Assembly (NCBI GenBank): GCA_033239125.1
Contig: BSWB01000005.1
Location: 98,269,994-98,333,993 of the forward strand
Source of the DNA: Fagopyrum homotropicum
Taxonomy: Eukaryota; Streptophyta; Magnoliopsida; Caryophyllales; Polygonaceae
Reading direction: 5' to 3'
Length of the DNA: 64,000 nucleotides
The translations under genes were made by a program, and so were the position numbers. The notes under the pieces are model-generated. The model made no database searches. It was not told the origin of the DNA and saw nothing but the letters and a program-made list of their open reading frames with translations. Shown piece by piece: positions 56,905 through 64,000 of this stretch (within the stretch, counting starts at the first letter, position 1; each line of letters starts with the position of its first letter).

Positions 56905-58118
56905 CTAAGCCAGCTGCTGTGCCTCCAGCTGCTGCTGCTGGGCTGCCTGCCAGGCCTCCTGCCTCTGGTCGAAGTGTGAGGTCATGGAGGTGGCAAAAGT
57001 GTCCTGCCAGCTCTGCTGCTGCTCCAGCATAGTCCGCTGGTAATTGGACTGCCATGCCCGGTGCTGGGTCATCATAGCCGCCATCTGAGCCTGAAGGCTC
57101 GCAAGGACCGGGTCCTCCTCTGGTGCCGCTGTGGGCATCTCCTCGTCATATGGGATGGGCAGGTGCTCCTCCTGATGGGCCTTGCTGGAGCTGGCGGCAT
57201 GCCTCTCCACAATGGCCACTAGTGGCCTCCTCGGCCCGAAAGGATCTGCCGGTATGTAGAGCTCGGACAGCTCACCTCCTAGTGGTAAAGGTCGGGGGAG
57301 GTAGGTGAGGTGGCTCCCATCTTCAAGTGAGATCCAAAACAGGTTCTTCCCGTCCAGCCGGAGGAGCTTGCACCTCCTAAGCATCGCCTCAGTGTAGAGA
57401 GGAGCCGCCATCCCATCCTATAACTCGGACAGGTCCATCACTTGTGAGGCGATCAAAGAGATCACCCCACCGCCGACAATATCCTTCGTCTCATTCCTCC
57501 TAATCCGCTTCAAAACGGCGAGGAAGAGAGAGGGCCAATCCATCAGCTTCTCGCTATGTGGAAGGCAGGAGTAGAGCAGTGGGAGGTCCTTGAGAGCGAC
57601 CTTGTTTTCTTCTTTGTGTCCACAAAAGACAGTCATGAGGATCTTTGAAATCAACCTCAAACTGGGGTGAGTGAGTTTGTTGGAGTACTCACCCCCAGCA
57701 TGGAATTCCGACCCGGTAGTTGCTCGCCAAAACTCACATAGGTCCGAGGCTGGGACTGGATCCCACCAATTCTCAGAGGGGTTTAGAGTCACCCCAAAAG
57801 CCTCCCGTAAATCGTTGTAGTCAAGAGTGTACTTCACCTTGTTGAACTTGAAGGTGAGGCCGGTACACACGTGGTCTTCCTTCTGCATTGTGAAGGTGGA
57901 GATAAACTGTCTGCTGAGCTCCGGATATGTCGGAGCACTCTTCTGGAGGAAGTCTCCGAGCCCAACATTCGCCGAAAATGTTTGCATGCTCTCTAGCATG
58001 CCCAGTTTCTCCAAAGTTGGGATATGTAGAAATCGAGTTGCATACACAACTCGATCCCGCACAATCTTATATCGGTCCTTCTCTGTTTCCGTCATCTTGT
58101 ATTTCCTTGGAGCTTCCA
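56905..58118 (-). pseudogene. ATHILA ORF-1-like gene of element E
   Basis: It likely starts MEAPRKYKMTETEKDRY at 58118; the longer reading up to 58644 is a Pro/Thr-rich translation of the hairpin-bearing leader. Domain landmarks: VVYATRFLHIPTLEKLGM, FISTFTMQKED, LTFKFNKVKYTLDYNDLREA, PSLRLISKILMTVFCG, IRRNETKDIVGGGVISLIAS. A single TAG at 57418-57420 follows MDLSEL, and the same frame resumes at once (56905-57411) with a Gln/Trp-rich tail (RAWQSNYQRTMLEQQQSWQD). The gene is therefore one nonsense change from a long frame. The family is plant-specific and of unknown function; no membrane segment is visible. Confidence 0.75.
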
Positions 58119-58886
58119 TTCTTGAAAGTATTTGAAGCAAATGATTAGCAAATGTTGAAATGAGGAAAAGAAAATGACCTTTCTGTTGTGATTTCCGCAG
58201 GGGCGGCTGTGCAGGCGCAGGTGCGGGGGAACTGCAAAAGGCAATTTTTCGAGTGCTTCGAAGGTGGTGGCGTCTTGGAGTGGCTCCGGTGGTGGTTTTT
58301 GGTGCAGGCAACGTTGAAGGTGGCTCAGGAGTGGAGAATCGTTGCAATGGAAGGGAGGTGGCATTTGACACGAGGGCAGGTGGCGCAAGGGCGTTGGAAG
58401 TGTGCGTCCTTGGTGTTGGTGGCGTAGGGGCGTCGGAGTGGGTGGTTGTTAGGTTTCTCTGAGGGCGCAGGGGCGTTTTGCAGCTGTGAGAGAGAAGGTG
58501 CGACGGATTTTGGTTGTGTAGGGTTGGTGGGTGGTTCGTGGTAGGTGTAGGTGTTTTTCGAGATCCTATTTTTTTTCTTTTCTGGATAAACCCGCAGGGG
58601 TGGGGGTTTGACACTGTAGGGGTGGCGACAAGGGACAGGGGCACGCAGGCCCAGCGCCGGGGGCGGCGCTGGAATTTGTGTCAAGGATGGTTGCCGTAGG
58701 GGTGTGGGGTTGTCACCGCGGGGGCGGTGACAGGCGTGTTGCAGGCGCAGCCCCAGTGCCAGGGGCGGCGCTAGCCGGAGTGTCACCGCAGGGGCGGTCT
58801 TCTTGACAGAAGCTCCTCTTTTTATTCCTTCAGGTTGCCTCCCGAGAAGCGCCTTTGTTTTATGTCGTTGGCTCGACGTAAGATCT
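58119..58886 (-). other. leader between pol and the ORF-1-like gene of E, hairpin-rich
   Basis: Contains at least eight CGC-AGGG-GCG-type motifs (58193-58795), among them 58651-58672 (8-bp arms CCAGCGCC / GGCGCTGG) and 58711-58732 (9-bp arms TGTCACCGC). The post-pol motif GGTTGCCTCCCGAGAAGCGC (complement of the A and C motif) lies at 58833-58852. Confidence 0.75.
58711..58732. repeat. perfect hairpin, 9-bp arms and GGGG loop
   Basis: TGTCACCGC, GGGG and the exact complementary arm. The arm shares TCACCGC with 55806-55812 and with other motif copies, but the loop base differs. Confidence 0.93.
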
Positions 58887-60010
58887 CTACTTCTCTGACT
58901 GTGCCTCCTCTAGCACCACCTCGTCAATCGGATCGTTCTTGACCCCTTCAAGGTAAAGCTTTAGCCTTTGTCCGTTCACGTTAAACACCTTGTGCGTTTG
59001 GGGGTCATAGAGATCTACAGCCGCGTGAGGGTATACTTCGGCTACTATGAACGACCCTGTCCATCTTGAACGCAGCTTACTTGCAAAGAGTTTCAAACGG
59101 GATTGAAAGAGAAGTACCTTATTACCTACCTTGAAGTCCTTCCGGAGGATGTTCCGGTCATGTCATGCTTTGGTCTTTTCTTTGTATGTGGTAGCATGAT
59201 CATATGCGTCTAGCCTTAGTTCCTCCAACTCTTGCAATTGGAGCTTCCGGAATTCTCCTACTTCTTCTATGTTCATGTTACACTTCTTTACCGCCCACAA
59301 AGCTTTGTGCTCTAGTTTCACCGGGAGGTGGCATGCTTTCCCAAACATGAGCCTAAAAGGGGACATTCCGATAGGGCGTCATTTAGCCTTGCACTCCAAT
59401 CCTTCCGCCCGGGAGAAACCGTCTTTTCAAGGATGGTCTTTATTTCCCAGTTGGATACCTCAGCTTGGCCGTTTGTTTGAGGATGATAAGCTGTTGATAC
59501 TCGTTAGTGAACATGGTACTTCTTAAGGAGAGCCGTGATCGTCTTGTTGCAGAAATTGGTACCCCTATCACTGATTAAGGCTTTCGGAATTCCAAATCTA
59601 GCAAAGAAATTTTCCTTAAGAAATGCTGCAACCACTTTTGAATCATCAGTTTTGGTGGCCTTTGCTTCCACCCACTTGGAAACATAGTCCACCGCAAGCA
59701 AAATATATGTGTTCCCGAATGACGTAGGAAATGGCCCCATGAAATCAATTCCCCAAACGTCAAATATTTCACAAAATATAAGAGAAGATTGGGGCATTTC
59801 ATGTCTCCTTGAAAGATTTCCCACCCTTTGGCATCTATCACACACTTTACAAAACGCAAAAGCGTCTCGAAAAATGTGTGGCCAAAAGAAACCGGCATCC
59901 AAAACTTTTCTTGCAGTTTTGTTTGCTCCAAAGTGCCCCCCACATGCTTCAGAATGACAGAAAGTTAGGACGGATTGTACCTCATTGTCCGAGATGCAAC
60001 GCCGGATCAC
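58887..60010 (-). pseudogene. integrase of element E, broken
   Basis: 59504-60010 gives the HHCC zinc domain (CHSEACGGHFGANKTARKVL, CKVCDRCQRVG) and the core with D in VWGIDFMGPFP and D in LISDRGTNF. The third catalytic block lies in the broken stretch before 59366. Then MSPFRLMFGKACHLPVKLEH (59163-59366) and the C-terminal SKLRSRWTGSFIVAEVYPHAAVDL (58887-59096) follow. Stops and shifts lie at about 59504, 59370 and 59160. Confidence 0.87.
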
Positions 60011-60835
60011 TTGGTCACTAAAATGCTTCCAAAGGTAAGGATCGCCCCAAACGTAGTGTCGAGCTTCAGCTTTATTTTCTCTCGTTGTGCCTTGGTGAAG
60101 TCTGGAGGATACTCCTTCCTGACAATGAAGTTCACAATGTCAGCAAACCAAGGCTTAAAAGATTGGGGCTTAAGACAAACCTCTGTCGACAGTTCCGCAG
60201 GGGTGCCTAGAGGGAGCCGCAGGGGCGGCTGGTGTGAGGCGCGGGGGCGGTTACACAACAGAGAGTTGTGTAGGATGTATCGTCTAGAAAACTTCCGGCT
60301 ATCTCTCTTTTTCCTGGATCTTCTTCCTCTTGCAGTAGTCTACTCAAATGGTCGGCCACCAGGTTCTCAGCTCCCTTCTTGTCCCTTATCTCGAGGTTAA
60401 ACTCGCTTAGAAGAAGCACCCAACGGATCAATCATGGCTTTCCCTCCTTCTTTGCCATGAGGTACCTAAGAGCTGCATGGTCCGTGAAGATAATTACCTT
60501 TACCCCAAGTAGGTACTGCCGGAATTTCTTAAGGGCAAAAACTACCGCTAACATCTCATTCTCGGTGGTAGAGTAATTCCTTTGTGCTCCATTGAGTGTC
60601 ATAGACGCATAATGGATCACATGGGAGGCCCGTCCGTCTTTTTGTCCTAAGACAGCTCCGACGGCGTAGTCACTGGCGTGAACATGATTTCAAAAGGTTT
60701 CTCCCAATCCGGAGAATGGATAATAGGTGCGGTGGTGAGACATGCCTTCAAAGTGTCGAAAGACTTCTTGCAATCCTCATCCACTAGGAAGGTGACATCT
60801 TTCTTGAGCAATTCACATAGGGGTGCTGAGATCGT
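60011..60835 (-). pseudogene. RNase H region of element E with an inserted motif cluster
   Basis: Pieces at 60432-60620 (YSTTENEMLAVVFALKKFRQ, FTDHAALRYLMAKK) and 60207-60431 (SEFNLEIRDKKGAENLVADHLSRL) give RNase H and connection. After HLSRL the frame runs into three CGCAGGGG-type motifs (60193-60252), one perfect (60215-60230, 6-bp arms), before WFADIVNFIVRKEYPPDFTKAQ resumes in another frame. The N-terminal RNase H part (60621-60835) is frame-shifted. Confidence 0.82.
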
Positions 60836-61876
60836 TTAGAAATCTTTGATGAACCATCGGTAGAAACCTGCTTGACCAAGAAAAGATCGGATTTCCCGAA
60901 CATTAGTAGGATAAGGTAAATTTTGAATAACATCAACCTTTGCCTTATCTACCTCTATCCCTTTTGAGGATATTACATGTCCTAGCACAATTCCTTGTTC
61001 GACCATGAAATGACATTTTTCCGAATTAAGAACTAAATTGGTTTCAACACATTTTTCAAGCAGAAGTTTTAAATGCCCTAAACATGCGTCAAAACTGTCC
61101 CCATGGACGGTAAAATCATCCATGAAGACTTCAATGATATTTTCTATGTATTCGGAGAAAATACTTATCATGCACCGTTGGAAAGTGCCCGGCGCGTTGC
61201 AAAGTCCAAAGGGCATTCTACGATATGCAAAAGTGCCAAATGGGCAAGTGAACGTCGTCTTCTCTTGATCTTCTGGTGCGATGGCTATTTGGAAATAGCC
61301 CGAATATCCATCCAGGAAATAGTAGTATTGATGACCTGCAAGACGTTCCAACATTTGATCAATAAAAGGTAACTAGAAATGGTCTTTTCGTGTTACCTTA
61401 TTGAGCTTGCGGTAGTCAATGCAAACTCTCCATCCGGTTTGTGTTTTGCTTGGGACCATCTCTCCATGTTGATTTTCCATCAAAGTGATGCCTCCCTTTT
61501 TTGGAACCACTTGGGTCGGGCAAACCCAAGTGCTATCCGAGATAAGAAAGATTATATCCGCTTGGAGGAGCTTCAACACTTCCTTTTTGACTACATCCAT
61601 CATTGGTGGGTTCAACCTCCTTTGAGGTTGCCTAGAGGGCTTGGCTTCGTCCTCAAGTAAAATCTTATGCATGCAAGTGGAAGGACTTATCCCCTTGATG
61701 TTCGCAATAGTCCATCCGAGGGCCGTCTTTTGCTCCTTTAGTACGTTCACTAACTTATCTTCTTGTCCGGTGGTCAACTTATTAGAGATGATTACCGGAA
61801 AGGTATTGTGTGCTCCAAGGAAAACATACTTGAGGTGTGACGGAAGGTCCTTCAATTCTATTTCCGGTGCCTGCAC
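60836..61876 (-). pseudogene. reverse transcriptase of element E
   Basis: 61373-61876: EIELKDLPSHLKYVFLGAHN, MMDVVKKEVLKLLQADIIF, VVPKKGGIT, WRVCIDYRKLNKVTRKDHF; then one TAG (61370-61372). 60836-61354: MLERLAGHQYYYFLDGYSGY, FAYRRMPFGLCNAPGTFQRC, catalytic VFMDDFTVHG and IRSFLGQAGFYRWFIKDF. Catalytic Asp residues are intact. Apart from the single internal stop the domain is well preserved. Confidence 0.9.
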
Positions 61877-61905
61877 TATGGACGGAACAAGCTTCTCGCT
61901 TGGTG

Positions 61906-63129
61906 TTAGTAAAGTGATTTGAAACCATCTAATTGGGCTAGGACCTCTTTCTTGCTAGATGTTAACACATAATCTGATTTGAAACCATCAATATCATGCT
62001 CAATCACATTTCCCAATTCATCCATGTCAGACTTATCAAAAACATCTTGCACAAAAGGTTCAACAATGTCAATAGCACATAGAGAATGATCATCGCTAGG
62101 AAATTTCATTGCATCATAGATGTCAAATTCCACTACTTCTCCATCAAACTCCATGGTCAATTTACCACTAACATAATCAATTTTAGTCCTAGCCGTTTTC
62201 AGAAATGGCCTACCTAATAGAATGGGTGCAGCATGCGAGTCATTTTCCATATCCATTACAAAGAAATCAGCAGGAAAAATTAGGTTGTCTACCATCACTA
62301 ATACATCTTCAATTATCCCTTTCGGGTACACATTAGAACTATCAGCAAGTTGTACTACAATCCTAGTTTCCATTAGTGGCCCAAGGCCAAGTGATTTGTA
62401 AATCGAATATGACAAGACATTAATAGAAGCACCGAGATCAAGCATTGCTTTGTGAAAGCGGGTTTCCCCTATAACACAAGGAATGCTTACCATGCCCGGA
62501 TCGCTGCATTTCTTGGGCATTCTCCGTTGGAAAACTGTCGACACATGTTCACTCACTTGAACTTTGTGTTGTCCCTTTAGCTTTTGATTCCTCTTGATAG
62601 TGCAAAGTTCCTTCAAAAAACGAGCATACTTAGGGATACTTTTCAGCAACTTAAGGAGGGGAATGTTTACCTCGCATTTAGAGAAAGTCTCAAAGAGGTC
62701 CTTGTCCTCTATGATTCTTCGCTCCTTCAATGCTTCAGGAAAAGGAGCCGGTGGCTTTTCGGAGTATAGCGGCGGAAAGTTAGGCCGGACGTAAGTATCC
62801 TTTTCAGCAAGACCTTCTGTTGTATTTTCCGCAGGGGCGTCAGCTTGAAGGCACAGGGGCGGCTCAGGGGTTGTCACCGCAGGGGCGGGGGCAACCAGCC
62901 GTAGGGGCGTCCTTTCTTCTGAGCTGGGCGCAGCTGCAGCCGCAGGGGCGGCTGTGGGTGCGGAAATAATGACATAAGGTTCGCTTGGTGACTCTTTTGT
63001 TGGTTCTTGTTGGATTTGCTTCCCGCTCCTTAATGTTAGGGCACTAACATTCTCCTTGGGATTTATAAACGTCTGGGGAGGCAATCCTCCGGAAATCCTT
63101 GATTCGGTCCTTGAAATAGCTTCCGCCAT
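61906..63129 (-). CDS. gag C-terminal linker and protease of element E
   Basis: 407 open codons. Residues about 40-105 form an Ala/Pro-rich linker encoded by five CGCAGGGGCG-type motifs (62828-62954). Next come the gag-end block (RIIEDKDLFETFSKCEVNIP, IPKYARFLKELCTIKRN), the protease GETRFHKAMLDLGASINVLS (active site D-L-G-A-S), and APILLGRPFLKTARTKIDY. The acidic tail leads towards RT. The protease would mature the polyprotein; this part of the frame is intact but is cut off from RT by a stop or shift at about 61877-61905. Confidence 0.88.
   Translation of the reverse strand: MAEAISRTESRISGGLPPQTFINPKENVSALTLRSGKQIQQEPTKESPSEPYVIISAPTAAPAAAAAPSSEERTPLRLVAPAPAVTTPEPPLCLQADAPAENTTEGLAEKDTYVRPNFPPLYSEKPPAPFPEALKERRIIEDKDLFETFSKCEVNIPLLKLLKSIPKYARFLKELCTIKRNQKLKGQHKVQVSEHVSTVFQRRMPKKCSDPGMVSIPCVIGETRFHKAMLDLGASINVLSYSIYKSLGLGPLMETRIVVQLADSSNVYPKGIIEDVLVMVDNLIFPADFFVMDMENDSHAAPILLGRPFLKTARTKIDYVSGKLTMEFDGEVVEFDIYDAMKFPSDDHSLCAIDIVEPFVQDVFDKSDMDELGNVIEHDIDGFKSDYVLTSSKKEVLAQLDGFKSLY
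62828..62954. repeat. five CGCAGGGGCG-type motifs inside the gag-PR frame of E
   Basis: CCGCAGGGGCGT (62830), CACAGGGGCGGC (about 62851), ACCGCAGGGGCGGG (62877), CCGTAGGGGCGT (62899) and the perfect hairpin 62937-62954 (7-bp arms CAGCCGC). The reading frame stays open through all of them. Confidence 0.82.
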
Positions 63130-63207
63130 TTGACTAACCTGTTGCTCAAGGTTCTTGATGCTAGATTATGTTGTTTGGACATGGGTAGCAAAGTGGTTAG
63201 TCAAAAC

Positions 63208-64000
63208 CTACAACATATCCTCAGTTGAGTGATACTTATCTTGGCGGGGCTGTTGTTGTTGGTTTTGTTGATCCCTCCAACGAAAATTCTGTTGGTCATG
63301 CCAATTCGGCATGAAATTCTGTGCATAGGGATCGTTCCTAGGTCTTTGCTGCTGTGGTTGTCCATAACCCATTGCGTTTACTTCAGCATCGTCATCTTGA
63401 ACTTGTGGACACATGTCCGTTGGATGATACGGGTCAGCACAAACTCCACAAGCTTTGAGTTGTTGCGGTGTTCCCATAAGTGTTAGTCTCTTCACCATTT
63501 CCTTCAATTATGTCAGCTTGGTGGAAATCTCGCTCTTCCCGGAACTCACGGCATGAACTCCTTTCTTAGCCGGGGTCCTTCCAAAGTTCCGAGTTCCTTC
63601 CACTAGTTCATGTATCTTTTCCAGAGCAAGGTCAGGAGTAGAGTTAAGAATATTACCTCCGTAAGCCGCATCGACGATCCTCCTTTCATTGTCTAGCAAG
63701 CCATTGTACAAGTACAAGACTAGATCTTGAGTTGAATATCCGTGAAAAGGACAGCTGGATCGGAGGCGTGCAAACCTTTCGAAGTACTCGTAGAGAGTTT
63801 CGGTTGCCTCTTGCTCGATGTTGCTTATAGCTTTCTTCAAGCTACTGGCCTTTTTAGCTGGAAAGTATTTCTCCAAGAACGCTTTGTGAAGGTTCTCCCA
63901 AGTGTCAATACTCCCGGATGGAAGGTGGTAATACCAATCATCCGCCGAATCTTTGAGTGTGAAGCCGAATGCCCTCATCTTGATCTGTTCTTCGGTAATG
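63208..64000 (-). pseudogene. gag of element E, capsid and zinc knuckle (runs off the edge)
   Basis: 63508-64000: capsid-type Retrotrans_gag with MRAFGFTLKDSADDWYYHLP, WENLHKAFLEKYFPAKK, ETLYEYFERFARLRSSCPFH; the frame continues to the window edge. After a TAG-type break at 63508, 63208-63507 carries one zinc knuckle (CGVCADPYHPTDMC, C-x2-C-x4-H-x4-C) and a Gln/Asn-rich stretch. 63130-63207 contains another shift before the 407-codon frame. Confidence 0.87.

Larger units (their letters stand above)
54576..64000 (-). mobile_element. Athila-like element E, partial (runs off the right edge)
   Basis: 3' LTR at 54576-56113, 3' region, ORF-1-like gene, integrase, RNase H, RT, protease and gag in minus-strand order. 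The 5' LTR lies outside the window, so the target duplication (left copy would be ATGCT, 54571-54575) cannot be confirmed. It is a different subfamily from A, C and D: protease GASINVLS, polypurine tract with one extra G, and GC-rich hairpin motifs instead of the CCACGG arrays. Frames are broken in most genes. Confidence 0.92.

Overview
The window is nuclear DNA of a flowering plant, almost certainly a eudicot. It has a TCP20-like transcription factor gene, an intron-containing steroleosin/11-beta-HSD-type gene, an L1-type LINE, a Tourist-like MITE, and several plant Ty3/gypsy retrotransposons: Athila-like elements with a tRNA-Asp primer site, and two chromovirus-like elements. About three quarters of it is transposon. 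I cannot name the species from the sequence.

Layout. 1-2.8 kb: possible last exons of an unidentified + strand gene, then the TCP20-like gene (-). 2.8-7.1 kb: AT-rich intergenic DNA with a MITE and an AAGATCT-rich, LTR-like block. 7.1-24.4 kb: a degenerate gypsy element (G1, -) split in its pol by a 12.9-kb Athila-like element (A, +; target duplication AGTTG). 19.3-29.4 kb: a 5.05-kb direct tandem duplication copies the tail of A, its 3' LTR and the gag-protease end plus LTR of G1, so the extra LTR at 25.6-27.3 kb is not a separate insertion. 29.8-31.2 kb: the six-exon HSD gene (-). 33.0-36.2 kb: 5'-truncated LINE (-). 36.8-43.1 kb: a young, short Athila-like element (C, +; target duplication TATAT) whose LTRs differ at about 1% of sites and whose only long ORF joins a coiled coil to an integrase remnant. 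43.9-45.3 kb: a diverged tandem repeat. 45.9-64 kb: three elements nested on the minus strand, with E inside D inside F; the window ends within E.

The two host genes are unrelated neighbours. The retroelements follow the usual gypsy order LTR-PBS-gag-PR-RT-RH-IN, with an ATHILA ORF-1-like gene after pol in A and E. All but C have disrupted frames; D's PR-RT-RH frame of 808 codons is the best preserved.

The most interesting signal is not a gene. The Athila-like elements carry two kinds of GC-rich palindromic microelement in AT-rich surroundings. A, C and D carry arrays built on CCACGGCCGTGG, flanked by half-sites CCACGG and CCGTGG at a recurring 14-nt spacing (20-bp phasing). E and F carry hairpins with the form arm-CGC-AGGG-GCG-arm, whose arms differ between copies but stay complementary (up to 12 bp). 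Both kinds occupy the same slots (LTR, linker between protein domains, post-pol region), never occur together in one element here, and one E phrase recurs in the LTR of the unrelated element F. Two further shared signals are a second and third copy of the polypurine-tract sequence AAGTATGGGGT (one inside integrase) and a noncoding block after pol whose hairpin arms vary in a compensated way.
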